Positions 7,177 to 16,732 of a stretch of 64,000 nt of DNA are shown here, one piece after another; the first letter of the stretch is position 1; the number at the start of each line of letters is the position of its first letter. A program made the position numbers and the translations under genes. Source of the DNA: Alcanivorax sp. DSM 26293. GTDB lineage: Bacteria; Pseudomonadota; Gammaproteobacteria; Pseudomonadales; Alcanivoracaceae. The stretch lies in NCBI RefSeq assembly GCF_900107995.1, contig NZ_FNUM01000003.1, positions 124,001 to 188,000 on the forward strand, read 5' to 3'. The notes below the pieces were generated by a model. It was not told where the DNA came from, made no database searches, and saw only the letters and a list, made by a program, of their open reading frames with translations.

Positions 7177-8694
7177 CTAATCAAGAAACAGCCGGTAGGC
7201 CGGGTTGTCGCTTTCTTCCACCATGGGATAGGGGACTTTCTTCAGATCCGCCAGCAGCCGGGAGTGCTTGCCGGACTCCACCTGAAACCCCACCAGCACT
7301 CGCCCATAGGCCGCGCCGTGGTTACGGTAGTGGAACAGGCTGATGTTCCACTTTTCCCCCAGGGACTGGAGAAACTTCATCAGGGCCCCCGGGCGCTCGG
7401 GGAATTCCACCCGGAACAATCTTTCCTGCATGTCCTGGCGAGGGGCGTGCCCCCCTACCATATGGCGGATATGCAACTTGGCCATTTCGTTGCCGCTCAT
7501 ATCCACCACCGGGTAACCACGCTCTTGCAGCTCCGCCATCAGGGCCTGTAGCGCTTCACCACCCGGGCGCAACTGGATGCCCACAAAAATGTTGGCATCC
7601 CGGTCATCGCTGTATCGGTAGTTGAACTCGGTGATACCTCGACGCCCCAGAGCCTGGCAAAAGGCGCGGAAGGCGCCAGGGCGCTCGGGGATGGTCACCG
7701 CCAGAATCGCCTCACGCTGTTCACCCAATTCCGCCCGCTCAGACACATGGCGCAGGCGATCAAAATTCACATTGGCACCGCTCTGGATCGCTACCAGGGT
7801 CTGATTTTCCACCTGGTGCTTGGCCACCCAGTTTTTCAGGCCAGCCAGTGCCAGGGCACCGGCGGGCTCGCAGATGGCCCGGGTATCCTCGAAGGCATCC
7901 TTGATGGCCGCGCAGATTTCATCCGTGGTGGCGGTAATCACCTCATCCACGTGATGACGCAGGATCTTGAAGGTTTCCTTGCCGATCTGTTTCACCGCCA
8001 CACCATCGGCAAACAAACCGACCTCCGCCAGCGTGACACGACGATTTTTATCCAGTGCAGCCTTCAAACAGGCCGCATCTTCCGGCTCCACGGCAATCAC
8101 CTTCACATCCGGGCGTACGTATTTCACGTAGGCCGCCACGCCGGCAGCCAGACCGCCACCGCCAACCGGAATAAAAATGGCATCCAGATCCCGGCTCTGC
8201 TGCCGCAGGATTTCCATGCCCACGGTGCCCTGGCCGGCGATGACATCCGGATCATCATAGGGGTGCACAAACGTCAGGTTATCGCGCGCTTCCAGTTTGC
8301 GGGCATGGGCCAGGGCTTCATCGAAGCTGTCACCATGCAACACGGCCTTGCCACCATGGTTACGCACCGAGTTCACCTTGATATCCGGTGTGGTCCGCGG
8401 CATCACGATAGTGGCCTTGATCCCCATGGAACTGGCTGCCAGCGCCAAGCCCTGGGCATGATTGCCGGCGGAGGCACAGATCACTCCATGCTGAAGCTGC
8501 TCGTCGGTGAGCTGGCAAAGCTTGTTGTAAGCCCCACGCAGCTTGAAGGAAAACACCGGCTGCAAATCTTCCCGTTTGAGCAATACCCGGTTGCCAATAC
8601 GTTTGGAAATCAACGGCGCTGCATGGATAGGGGTTTCCACCGCCACGTCGTAGACGCGGGATTGCAGTATCCGTTTGACGTATTTGTCCAGCAT
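7177..8694 (-). CDS. ilvA: Threonine ammonia-lyase, biosynthetic
   Basis: PLP enzyme that converts threonine to 2-oxobutanoate, the first step of isoleucine synthesis. The 505 aa match the long biosynthetic form. The PLP lysine lies in FSFKLRGAYNK (about residue 50), with the Ser/Gly phosphate loop SAGNHAQG and the glycine loop PVGGGGLAAG. Two ACT-like regulatory repeats occupy the last ~170 residues, beginning EAILAVTIPERPG and RLFRVEFPERPG, and would carry isoleucine feedback inhibition. It is transcribed divergently from rpiA across a 157-bp spacer, as in E. coli relatives. No attenuator or leader peptide is evident upstream. Confidence 0.96.
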   Translation of the reverse strand: MLDKYVKRILQSRVYDVAVETPIHAAPLISKRIGNRVLLKREDLQPVFSFKLRGAYNKLCQLTDEQLQHGVICASAGNHAQGLALAASSMGIKATIVMPRTTPDIKVNSVRNHGGKAVLHGDSFDEALAHARKLEARDNLTFVHPYDDPDVIAGQGTVGMEILRQQSRDLDAIFIPVGGGGLAAGVAAYVKYVRPDVKVIAVEPEDAACLKAALDKNRRVTLAEVGLFADGVAVKQIGKETFKILRHHVDEVITATTDEICAAIKDAFEDTRAICEPAGALALAGLKNWVAKHQVENQTLVAIQSGANVNFDRLRHVSERAELGEQREAILAVTIPERPGAFRAFCQALGRRGITEFNYRYSDDRDANIFVGIQLRPGGEALQALMAELQERGYPVVDMSGNEMAKLHIRHMVGGHAPRQDMQERLFRVEFPERPGALMKFLQSLGEKWNISLFHYRNHGAAYGRVLVGFQVESGKHSRLLADLKKVPYPMVEESDNPAYRLFLD

Positions 8695-8851
8695 TGACAG
8701 TTCCGGGTTGGTGTTTGGTGCGCAGGAAGGACTAGTCTAGGGGGTGACCGGGATAAATGCGATAGGTCAGCGGCTCTCCAGGGTCGAGTCAACGCCACAC
8801 CTGCCCTATAATCCCCGCAAAATTCATTGATCGGCATGACAGGACAATTTC

Positions 8852-9505
8852 ATGGACCAGGATGCGCTGAAAAAACAGGTCGCCGAGGCGGCGCTCCGCT
8901 TTGTGCCTGAAGGCGAAGTCATTGGTGTGGGCACCGGTTCCACCGCCAACTTCTTCATTGACGGTCTGGCCAGTATCAAAGACCGCATCAAGGGCGCCGT
9001 GGCCAGCTCCGATGCCACCGCAGAACGACTGAAGGGACACGGCATTCCGGTATTGTCTCTGAACGACGTGGATTCCCTGCCGGTATATGTGGACGGCGCG
9101 GATGAAGTCAACGGTCACCGGGAAATGATCAAGGGCGGCGGCGGCGCGCTCACCCGGGAAAAAATTGTTGCCGCCGTGGCCAGACAGTTCGTCTGTATTG
9201 TTGACGGCTCAAAGCAGGTGAAACGGCTGGGGCGCTTTCCGCTGCCGGTGGAGGTCATCCCCATGGCACGCTCCCACGTGGCCCGCAAACTGGTGGCCCT
9301 GGGAGGGCAGCCGGAGTACCGGGAGGGCTTTGTCACCGATAATGGCAATATCATTCTGGACGTTCACAACCTGGACATTCTCAACCCCATCGAGATGGAA
9401 GAAAAAATCAATAATATCGTGGGCGTTGTCACCAATGGCCTGTTTGCCAAACGGCCGGCGGATGTGGTCCTGGTAGGAGAAAATGGCAGCGTCAATCAAT
9501 ACTGA
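8852..9505 (+). CDS. rpiA: Ribose-5-phosphate isomerase A
   Basis: Interconverts ribose-5-phosphate and ribulose-5-phosphate in the non-oxidative pentose phosphate pathway. The 217 aa match the RpiA length. Motifs are [13 protein letters not shown] (about 25-37), [18 protein letters not shown] (about 80-88) and [12 protein letters not shown], which together form the active site. It diverges from ilvA and ends at a strong bidirectional terminator. It works with the transketolase encoded at 20.9-22.9 kb. Confidence 0.97.
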   Translation: MDQDALKKQVAEAALRFVPEGEVIGVGTGSTANFFIDGLASIKDRIKGAVASSDATAERLKGHGIPVLSLNDVDSLPVYVDGADEVNGHREMIKGGGGALTREKIVAAVARQFVCIVDGSKQVKRLGRFPLPVEVIPMARSHVARKLVALGGQPEYREGFVTDNGNIILDVHNLDILNPIEMEEKINNIVGVVTNGLFAKRPADVVLVGENGSVNQY

Positions 9506-9526
9506 AACGCTGTTATTTTGCACAAT

Positions 9527-9556
9527 AAAAAAGGGCCGCATGGAGCGGCCCTTTTT
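9527..9556. terminator. Bidirectional Rho-independent terminator
   Basis: GGGCCGC (9533-9539) pairs with GCGGCCC (9545-9551), with TTTTT after it and AAAAAA before it. It serves rpiA from the left and the minus-strand gene at 9574-10077 from the right. Confidence 0.9.
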
Positions 9557-9573
9557 CGTTCCTGGCAGGGTGA

Positions 9574-10077
9574 TTAGTCCCAGAAGTTGAACCAGGATTT
9601 TTCTTCTGCCTTGCCGTTTCCTTCCGCATTGGCTTCGGCATTGACGGAAGCACCGTCAGCGCTCACATTGGCGCTGGCATTCACGTCTGCCTTGGCAGCG
9701 TCTTTCATGTCTTCCGCAGCTTCACGCTCGGCTTCCATGCGCTCTTTCGCTGCTTCGCGCTCGGCTTCTGCACGCTCTTTGGCCGCTTCCTTTTTCGCTT
9801 CAGCCTCTTCCTTCATGGCTTCTTTCTTGGCCTTGGCTTCTTCTTTCTTCGCTTCAGCCTGCTCTTTCATGGCTTCCTTGCGTGCCTTGGCGTCTTCCTT
9901 CATTTGCTCGGCGTTGGCTTTTGCCGCATCACGCTGATCACGGACAGACTGCTCAGTGGCTTTGGCATCCGCTTCGGCATTAACGGCAGCGTTGATACCT
10001 GCGTTCAGGTCAGCGATTGCTGCCTGGCTCATCATTGCAGCACCGGCGGTCATGGCCAGCATCCATTTCTTATCCAT
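9574..10077 (-). CDS. Exported Ala/Lys/Glu-rich low-complexity helical protein
   Basis: The 167-aa product has a signal peptide (MDKKWMLAM...AAIA, probable cleavage before DLNAG). A long middle region (about residues 40-125) is made almost only of A, E, K, R, M, Q and D in runs such as KEEAKAKKEAM and EREAAKERMEAER, predicting a single long charged helix. The tail has Ala/Asn/Val repeats (NASANVSADGASVNAEAN) and ends WFNFWD. AAGGAG precedes the ATG at 10077; an earlier in-frame ATG at 10101 lacks it. Function unknown. An envelope spacer or stress-related periplasmic protein is possible but not shown. Confidence 0.8.
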   Translation of the reverse strand: MDKKWMLAMTAGAAMMSQAAIADLNAGINAAVNAEADAKATEQSVRDQRDAAKANAEQMKEDAKARKEAMKEQAEAKKEEAKAKKEAMKEEAEAKKEAAKERAEAEREAAKERMEAEREAAEDMKDAAKADVNASANVSADGASVNAEANAEGNGKAEEKSWFNFWD

Positions 10078-10183
10078 GCTTAAGTCTCCTTGAAACAACA
10101 TTCAAAAGGCATATTGCCAATATGTGACGCTACCATCAGGAAATTCGCGCCGCAGCTCAAGTAACAAAGCGTAAAATCGATAA

Positions 10184-11134
10184 TCAGTCGAGATATTGAT
10201 CAATAATCGCGAAAATTTTACCGCGAAAGTCTTCATGTTCATTGGCCAGTTGATGGCGGGCACCGGGCAACATATGAATCTGTGGATCCTGAAATTTTTC
10301 CTGAATCACTTTCAGGTTATGACGCCAGTCCACGGTTTCGTCCATGTCACCCTGTATCACCACCGGCGACACCTTGATTCGTGATGCTTTTTCAAAACCC
10401 GGCAACCATTTTTTCAGCGCAGACACCCACACTGCAGACACTCTCTTGGCCTGTAACGGGTCCTGGTTTTCCAGAAAATCCAGAAAATCCGGATCATTGG
10501 AATTGATGGTAAAGACGCGTTTGATGCTGCGGGCAAAAGGGCGGATAAACGTGTGCAACCAACGGGCTGAAGACCATTTGAACGGTCGTACCAGTGGCGC
10601 CAGCAGGATGACATGTTCAAAGGGATTGGCATCGCCGTCGCCACGACTGATCAGATAATCCATCACGATCGCTCCGCCGGTACTCTGGGCAATCACATTC
10701 CAGGGACGGGGAAAATGGTTATCCGCCAGCGCCAGGCATTGTTCAAGCACATCCCGATAGGTCCGAAAGTCATCGATCACGGCCTGGGGGCCGGAACTCA
10801 ATCCATGGCCGGGCAGATCATAGGCCAGCACCGCGTAACCCAGCTCCAGTAAATGGCCGATGATATGCCGGTACAGGCCCACATGATCAAAGTAGCCATG
10901 GCAGACCAGCACCGTGCCCCGCGGCGCCCGGGGGCGCCAGGCATGCACGGACAACTGGTGGCCGGCCGCTTCGAAATAGCCAAAGCCATGTTCCAGATCC
11001 GGTAACTGCTCTGCGAAATTCAGACCATAGTAGGCCACATATCGCCGGGTAGACTCACTGAGCGGATCAAACGCCTCCCAGTTAAGCGGCTGCCATTCCT
11101 GAACAATGTGATCACGGTCGAAAGGATTTGCCAT
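10184..11134 (-). CDS. Alpha/beta hydrolase, lysophospholipase/monoacylglycerol lipase type
   Basis: The 316 aa have the alpha/beta-hydrolase order. The oxyanion region is VLVCHGYFDH (about 76-84), followed by YDLPGHGLSSG (about 105-115), the nucleophile Ser151 in IAQSTGGA (an A-x-S-x-G variant), an acid in GDMDETVDW and a His in PGARHQLANE. This resembles PldB and bacterial monoacylglycerol lipases (hydrolase_4 group). No signal peptide is visible, so it probably acts in the cytoplasm on lysolipids or monoacylglycerols; the substrate is inferred. It stands alone, diverging from the flavin reductase-like gene. Confidence 0.85.
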   Translation of the reverse strand: MANPFDRDHIVQEWQPLNWEAFDPLSESTRRYVAYYGLNFAEQLPDLEHGFGYFEAAGHQLSVHAWRPRAPRGTVLVCHGYFDHVGLYRHIIGHLLELGYAVLAYDLPGHGLSSGPQAVIDDFRTYRDVLEQCLALADNHFPRPWNVIAQSTGGAIVMDYLISRGDGDANPFEHVILLAPLVRPFKWSSARWLHTFIRPFARSIKRVFTINSNDPDFLDFLENQDPLQAKRVSAVWVSALKKWLPGFEKASRIKVSPVVIQGDMDETVDWRHNLKVIQEKFQDPQIHMLPGARHQLANEHEDFRGKIFAIIDQYLD

Positions 11135-11246
11135 AGCCGGTAAGAGCCTGTTTCGAGTCTAGTCGTAGTCGCACCGGAGTTCATACAGATCTCCACGGTT
11201 TACTCACGGCGACTTCTGATAATACGGCGCCAGGAGGAAGCACACC

Positions 11247-11897
11247 ATGCACCTGACCGCCGATACTCTCAAGGACCTGCCCCGCCAACAGCGGGTCAAT
11301 CTGATCAACAGCCTGTCCGGCTTCAAGAGCGCCAATCTGCTGGGCACCCGTGCCGCCAATGGCCAGGAGAACCTTTCCATTGTCAGTTCCTGCTTCCATC
11401 TTGGCGCGGATCCTGCCTTGCTGGGCATGATCATTCGTCCCCACTCTGTGGACCGACACAGCCTGGAGTACCTGATGGAAACCGGTTTCTACACGCTCAA
11501 CCAGGTGCATGGCGACATGGTCCCTGCGGCGCATCAGACCGCGGCCCGCTACCCCCGCGACGTGTCCGAGTTTACCGCCACCGGTCTGACCCCGGCCTAC
11601 CTGCCGGATTTCCCGGCGCCTTTTGTGGAACAGGCCCGCATCCGCCTGGGCATGGTATTGCTGGAGACACACACCCTGCAGGTCAACGATACCGTGATGG
11701 TAATCGGTGCCATCGAACATATTCAGCTGCCTGGCTATGCGCTGGGCAGTGACGGCTATGTGGATATCGAAAAGGCGGGCACCGTGGCCCTGTCTGGCCT
11801 GGACAGCTATCACCTGACCCACCGCCAGGCGCGCTGGAGCTATGCCAAGCCGGATCAGCCCCTGCGCCGTCTGGATCCGGACCACGATCATGGCTGA
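11247..11897 (+). CDS. Flavin reductase-like (FMN-binding split barrel) protein
   Basis: The 216 aa begin MHLTADTLKDLP and follow the flavin_reduct fold: a central segment ENLSIVSSCFHLGADPALLGMIIR (flavin-contacting strands), then YTLNQVHGDM and a C-terminal barrel strand VMVIGAIEHI. Such proteins bind FMN and reduce it, or have lost catalysis. A GGAGG Shine-Dalgarno is present. It lies just before a META-domain lipoprotein on the same strand, with 75 bp between. The electron-transfer partner is unknown. Confidence 0.82.
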   Translation: MHLTADTLKDLPRQQRVNLINSLSGFKSANLLGTRAANGQENLSIVSSCFHLGADPALLGMIIRPHSVDRHSLEYLMETGFYTLNQVHGDMVPAAHQTAARYPRDVSEFTATGLTPAYLPDFPAPFVEQARIRLGMVLLETHTLQVNDTVMVIGAIEHIQLPGYALGSDGYVDIEKAGTVALSGLDSYHLTHRQARWSYAKPDQPLRRLDPDHDHG

Positions 11898-11972
11898 GGG
11901 AAACTATCCGCTGCCATTGGGGACTAACCGGGACAGGACGCCCTGATACCGTGCGATCAATAAGGACCCGAC

Positions 11973-12398
11973 ATGCAAACACTCAAGCTTTCCCTGCTGG
12001 CAGGTGCCGCCCTGACGCTTGCCGCCTGCAGCAGCCACCCCACAGGAACCGATACCATGTTCACTTCCGAGCAACTGCAGGGCAGCGCCTGGCAGGTACA
12101 GCGCCTCAACGGTGACCATGTGGGGGATGCCCTCATTACCCTGAACTTTCATGAACCGGGACGACTGGCCGGCAAGGCCGCCTGCAACAACTACATGGCC
12201 AGCTACACCCTGGACGAGGACACGTTCTCGGTGAAAACCGGCGGCGTCACCATGATGGCGTGCCCCCAGCCGCTGATGAAGCTGGAGCAGCAATTCCTGG
12301 ATGCCCTGGAAACCATCGACCAGGCCGACATCAATGACGCAGGGCAGCTCATATTACGTGGCGGCGACATGCGCATTGAGGCATCACACCAACCATAG
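11973..12398 (+). CDS. META-domain lipoprotein (HslJ-like)
   Basis: The 141 aa have a lipoprotein signal peptide with lipobox LAAC (Cys about residue 19), so it should be lipidated and anchored in the envelope. The rest is one META domain, seen in GSAWQVQRLNG, NFHEPGRLAGKAACNNYMASY and TMMACPQPLMKLEQQFLDAL, the last being the conserved two-strand/helix element of the META/HslJ family. Some family members contribute to novobiocin or heat tolerance in E. coli; here the role is unknown. It is the last chromosomal-core gene before the accessory island. Confidence 0.85.
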   Translation: MQTLKLSLLAGAALTLAACSSHPTGTDTMFTSEQLQGSAWQVQRLNGDHVGDALITLNFHEPGRLAGKAACNNYMASYTLDEDTFSVKTGGVTMMACPQPLMKLEQQFLDALETIDQADINDAGQLILRGGDMRIEASHQP

Positions 12399-12499
12399 CG
12401 GCTGTATGCAGCGTCATTATGTAGCACAGGTCATTTGTGACTCTCCGCTCATTACGGCAGTGAACGAGAATATTGCAGGCCCTCCAGACACCGCCAGCA

Positions 12500-13201
12500 T
12501 CATGACAACCACAAATGGCGTAGATCGATAGCGGGCATGAGTGCACGGGAATGCCGCGTCAGCGCTACATCTGCGGCATTAGCGCCAGGAGCCTCACTCA
12601 CTTTAGCCGGTAGCTCCGCGCACCCGACTCGCTCTGCAATGGGAACACCATTTGAGCTGCGCTTGAAGTAACGGCGCAAAGACGATACGGGGCAGGTGTT
12701 ACTCCTTTCAAAGACATACGCTACCATCCCCGCGTGTGGCATGGCCCAGGCGTACCGGCCGTCGAGAAACCTGTCGATGCCTTCTTTTCTGTACCGGTCG
12801 AGGTGACGTTGCTGATCAAGCACTTTGCACTCGTAGAACAATGCATCCTGCGTTTCATCCGCCACCACTTCACGGGGATTGGAGGGATAAATGGTGATAT
12901 CAGGCATCTGATCAATTGAGTCACCGCCGCGGGATTCAACTTTCGAGTCACGCGTCGGCATGCCAAAGATTTCGGGTATGAAGCGGGCGATATCGCGGTT
13001 CTTGCGAATAACCCGAAGCTCTTTGAGAAGCGCGTTGGTGATTTTATCTTCGTCCTTGGCGCAAATGGCGGCGTCGGACCTGTCCTTCAATCGAGTCCAT
13101 GCAAGGCATATGGCCGCTTCCGCCGCCTCCAATAGCCTCCCATGCCACCTAGGATTACTCTGCGGAGCGGCAGGCGCTTTTCCTAAGCTTGTGAATGCCA
13201 C
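12500..13201 (-). CDS. PD-(D/E)xK nuclease-like protein of a restriction-type island
   Basis: The 233-aa protein starts at a GTG (13199-13201) with a GGAGG Shine-Dalgarno inside the end of the methyltransferase gene; the two genes are 2 bp apart. A helix with Glu51 (KDEDKITNALLKEL) is followed by Asp101 in MPDITIY and Glu124-x-Lys126 in LFYECKVL. This is the E...D...ExK pattern of PD-(D/E)xK nucleases. After it comes RYRKEGIDRFLDGRYAWAM and AGMVAYVF, a helix-strand finish like that of restriction enzymes. I infer DNA cleavage paired with the upstream methyltransferase. A role as a non-restrictive defence effector is also possible. No close named family is recognised. Confidence 0.72.
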   Translation of the reverse strand: MAFTSLGKAPAAPQSNPRWHGRLLEAAEAAICLAWTRLKDRSDAAICAKDEDKITNALLKELRVIRKNRDIARFIPEIFGMPTRDSKVESRGGDSIDQMPDITIYPSNPREVVADETQDALFYECKVLDQQRHLDRYRKEGIDRFLDGRYAWAMPHAGMVAYVFERSNTCPVSSLRRYFKRSSNGVPIAERVGCAELPAKVSEAPGANAADVALTRHSRALMPAIDLRHLWLS

Positions 13202-13203
13202 CC

Positions 13204-16191
13204 CTAAGCCTCCTGCTCAGCCGCTTCGGCACATTGCCGTAACCACTCCAGGGCCTGGACACGCGCTTCGGTTTTGGTCCAGTATCGCTTCTGATCAAGA
13301 CGGCCCAGAATCTCGACGCCATCGGCAACGTGATAACGCAGTTGAGACGCCCAGTAGCTATCCCCCGTAAGGCACAACCTCTCTAGCTCGTTGGCCATGC
13401 CAGCAAAACTTTTGTGACTACCACCGCCTCCGATCTGGATAAAGGCCCAACCTCGCTGCTTGCCGAGCGGTTTAGCAAGCTCACTACCACCTCCACAGTC
13501 TGAGAACGGGCCTGCGATGCGATTGAACACCTCCACGAAATCCATCAAATCTTCATTGGAGGTACTCTGGTTGGCCAGTTGCTTTGCTTTCCCGAACGGG
13601 AGCTCGACCCGCAACGTGTCTTTTATCAGTTGTTGATCGGCAAAAGACAGCTCATAAATGTCCGCTATGACCGTGTCGATCTCCTCCCAGCAAGGGTTGC
13701 CCGAGCTCAGTTTCGCGGCGGCTTTGCGCATGCGCCGAGCGATTTCGGCATCTAGGCTTTCCCAATCCGGCAGTGGAAAGTTTTCAAGATCGGACTGAAG
13801 CGACGAATCGCGTTCAACCCCAAATTTCGCACTGGTGAGCAACTGGTAGTAAAGGAGAAGGTCGCTGTAGGAAAGGAGATACAGCAGGTCCATGAGGCGG
13901 CGGTGACGCGGCTTGCTGTGAAATGACAACCCAAAAAAGCTCTCGCTAAAGGCCGTCCGGGTTTCGCTCACCAACGCACCGCGCACCGCGCGTTCAAGCT
14001 TCGGAGACTCTCGAAAGAGCAACAGAGGTCCCTCGTAGATCTCGGGCGTTCGCGGCCATTGCAACAGTCTGTGTTGAAAGGGTTTAGCGAATTCTTCGTC
14101 GACCTGAAAACACATGTCTAAATCGGCAGTCGGACAGCCCGTAAGATGCTGCGCGTCTCGAGTTCTGCTCACTTCTTTACCGAGCTGATAACCGCTTCTG
14201 AATGTCAGATGAAGCTGGTCAAGCTGCGCTTTGACGCTATTGCAGTTTTCATGCTGGATACGCGAGATAAGCTCGAAACCCAACGGGCCGCCTTTATACA
14301 ACGCCTTGAAAGCCGCAACATGCTTACGCGGCACTTGACAGGACACCGGAATGGCCGCAGACGGGTCAACGCGGAACTGTCCTACCGCTGCAAGCTGGGG
14401 CTCCTGCCTTGGGCTAATGAAGTAAAACCGGTCCAATGGATCGGGCCGCAAATTTTCAGCCACCAGCAGAATGAACGGTGCATCATTGGTAGGCCATAGG
14501 CGCTTGTCCTGCCTCAACGCGGCAAAATTCATGATGCCGGTTACCTTGAGGGTACTGAAGACATGGCGACGCAGAGCGTAGGCGTCTTGTTGGAATAAGA
14601 AGCGCCCATGGAGCGCGAGCGCAATAGCTCCTGTAGATTTCGCCCACTGCTTGGCGGCCAGGAGAAATGCGATATCCGGCGACCCGTAACGCGCCACGAC
14701 GCTACCAACTTCGGCCGTATTATCGTCCTCATGGGGTATGAGTTGCGCTAAAGCCCCGTTGAGTGATTTCGCCGCACGCCCCTTGAAGCCTGTCCAAGGC
14801 GGATTACCGACAACGATATCGAAGTGGCCTCGAAAGCCCTGAATGATTGGCTGCGATAAGCTGCCAAGGTCGGTTTGATTGCCGAGCTCATCCTTGTCCA
14901 CCAGCCGTAACACAGAACCGATGAGCTTTTTGAATTTCAGGTCCGTCAAGGGGCTTGGCTTGGGATCGAGCTCGAGAGCTGCCAGGTAAAGGCTCAGTGC
15001 TGCGATATTTAGCGCATCGAGGTTGATGTCAAAGCCTGATAGCTGATTTGCCAATAACCGCCGGATTACCTGCCGCGTCGGTCGCACTCCTTTTTGTAGC
15101 CAATGCTCCGCCACGAGGCGGCGCAGGGCCAGCACCAAAAATACGCCGGCACCGACCGAAGGGTCCAGCACCCTCGCCTCGTGTGGCGGCACCGACTTGA
15201 CAGCACTAAAGGCGCCTTCGATGGCCACTTCAGCAATCTGTCGGGGTGTAAAATGCACACTGGTTTTTCGGGCAAGGTCCGGGACAAATTTGTGGGCGAA
15301 GTCTTCATACACCTGGCTCAGCACATCCACCGGAACATGCTGAAACTTGATCCATCCCCAATCGAGCTGCAACTGGCCGCCCGATGCGTGGTACTGAATA
15401 TTGGAAAGACTCCAGCAGACTTTCTCCATGCTATCGCCGATACGGCGAAATAAGCTCCGGTAATCCTTGTCCTCGAGCGATAGCAGATCGCCATTGAAGG
15501 TCTTGTCGAGCCACAGGCAGGTATCCTCCATAGCCTGTGGCGTGCTAAACAATGCGGACAGACACCCGGCGTTTCGAGAAATAGACGACAGATCAGTCTC
15601 TTTTACAATGTCGCGATCGACCAGAAACCGAAAAAACAATGAACGCCCGACAAGGGACAGGACTTGTCGGGCAGAGAGGTCGGGACAGGCGGTCTGGATA
15701 TCTGTCGCCGCCGCGACCAATAATTTGAAGAGCAGATTCTCGATCCAGCGATAGTTCGCTTTTAATTCAGGACTCGTCTGCCGGGAGAACTCAACCCCAC
15801 CCAGCAGGGCCCGCCAAAGCGAAGCCGGCTCTTCGCGATCAGTGACCAATGGCTGAGGCACGCTTGTAAACACACCGACCGGATAGACATTGAGATTACC
15901 CGGCTGCACTACAACCAGAAACCGCGCATCTGAGCGGCACCCCAGCACCTGAATTAATTCGGACAGTGCCTGCCTGTTTACACCCTTGGCGTCTCCGAGT
16001 CGATCCTGCCTCACCACATAGACCTGTGGCTGCCCGTCCGACTCGACAACGGCATCAGGCCCCATCGGCCACACCCTTAGCAAATCGAGATAGCGCAGGT
16101 GGCGCGGCGTTGCCTTCTGGTCGAACCGCACAATACTGGCCTCATCAACGCCCGCTGAAGTCAGTTGACCGACCAAATCGTCCGTGTTCAT
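13204..16191 (-). CDS. Large N6-adenine DNA methyltransferase, type IIG/PglX-like architecture
   Basis: A 995-aa protein. The N-terminal ~300 residues include a beta-rich segment (AVVESDGQPQVYVVRQDRL, FLVVVQPGNLNVY) and a helical region. Next is the helix HFTPRQIAE (313-321), SAM motif I DPSVGAGVF (343-351), GFDIN (386-390) and catalytic motif IV NPPW (463-466), the amino-methyltransferase signature. The last ~450 residues should hold target recognition. The start ATG overlaps the stop of the upstream MerR-like gene (ATGA). It resembles Eco57I/PglX-type enzymes. The N-terminus shows no intact nuclease motif, so cutting probably relies on the downstream PD-(D/E)xK protein. Confidence 0.85.
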   Translation of the reverse strand: MNTDDLVGQLTSAGVDEASIVRFDQKATPRHLRYLDLLRVWPMGPDAVVESDGQPQVYVVRQDRLGDAKGVNRQALSELIQVLGCRSDARFLVVVQPGNLNVYPVGVFTSVPQPLVTDREEPASLWRALLGGVEFSRQTSPELKANYRWIENLLFKLLVAAATDIQTACPDLSARQVLSLVGRSLFFRFLVDRDIVKETDLSSISRNAGCLSALFSTPQAMEDTCLWLDKTFNGDLLSLEDKDYRSLFRRIGDSMEKVCWSLSNIQYHASGGQLQLDWGWIKFQHVPVDVLSQVYEDFAHKFVPDLARKTSVHFTPRQIAEVAIEGAFSAVKSVPPHEARVLDPSVGAGVFLVLALRRLVAEHWLQKGVRPTRQVIRRLLANQLSGFDINLDALNIAALSLYLAALELDPKPSPLTDLKFKKLIGSVLRLVDKDELGNQTDLGSLSQPIIQGFRGHFDIVVGNPPWTGFKGRAAKSLNGALAQLIPHEDDNTAEVGSVVARYGSPDIAFLLAAKQWAKSTGAIALALHGRFLFQQDAYALRRHVFSTLKVTGIMNFAALRQDKRLWPTNDAPFILLVAENLRPDPLDRFYFISPRQEPQLAAVGQFRVDPSAAIPVSCQVPRKHVAAFKALYKGGPLGFELISRIQHENCNSVKAQLDQLHLTFRSGYQLGKEVSRTRDAQHLTGCPTADLDMCFQVDEEFAKPFQHRLLQWPRTPEIYEGPLLLFRESPKLERAVRGALVSETRTAFSESFFGLSFHSKPRHRRLMDLLYLLSYSDLLLYYQLLTSAKFGVERDSSLQSDLENFPLPDWESLDAEIARRMRKAAAKLSSGNPCWEEIDTVIADIYELSFADQQLIKDTLRVELPFGKAKQLANQSTSNEDLMDFVEVFNRIAGPFSDCGGGSELAKPLGKQRGWAFIQIGGGGSHKSFAGMANELERLCLTGDSYWASQLRYHVADGVEILGRLDQKRYWTKTEARVQALEWLRQCAEAAEQEA

Positions 16192-16688
16192 CGGCCACCT
16201 CCCGATGTGCGCGTCGGTGTAACTGCGGATGTCTCAATCGGCCCGAAGTTAAGCAGTCGTTGTTGATCCGGTGAAGAGAACGAGTGCTGCTTTATATAGG
16301 CATCAATCCGCTCAAAGATGTTGCCCAAAGGCACGACCAATCCGACCACCGCTTTAACGGCCACCAGATCATTGAAGTAGGTCACAGACTGCGGTTGCAC
16401 CTGAATGTGCAAGCACGCCGCTTTGTGCAGGTTTCTGGGGCGGGATAGACAACGCAGGATATCATTTGACAAAGCGCCGATCACCTTGCGGCGCAACCCG
16501 AACGACTCCTCAAGTTCACAGCAAATCACTATCACCAACAACTCCGCCGCAGAGTACTCCCGCGCGACGCGTGCTTTCTCAACACTACCTCCGAACTCCG
16601 GCAGCTCGCGCAAAATACCCCGAAGCCTGTGCCGGGTAAATCCGGTTATCTCACAGATATCGGCGATGGTGATTGATGACGAAATCAT
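16188..16688 (-). CDS. MerR-type HTH regulator or DNA-binding subunit of the island
   Basis: The 166-aa protein has a MerR-like winged helix at residues 6-45 (SITIADICEITGFTRHRLRGILREL), then YSAAELLVIVICCELEESFG and a C-terminal helical region. It lacks the MerR metal- or drug-sensing cysteine pattern. It is the first gene of the operon and overlaps the methyltransferase start by 4 bp. No Shine-Dalgarno is visible before its ATG. A 41-bp nested dyad 45-85 bp upstream is a likely operator, suggesting a controller role like C proteins. A direct role in target recognition cannot be excluded. Confidence 0.7.
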   Translation of the reverse strand: MISSSITIADICEITGFTRHRLRGILRELPEFGGSVEKARVAREYSAAELLVIVICCELEESFGLRRKVIGALSNDILRCLSRPRNLHKAACLHIQVQPQSVTYFNDLVAVKAVVGLVVPLGNIFERIDAYIKQHSFSSPDQQRLLNFGPIETSAVTPTRTSGGGR

Positions 16689-16732
16689 AACGGCATTTTA
16701 AGTGCTGCTTTGAGCCACTTCAACGTTTATCT

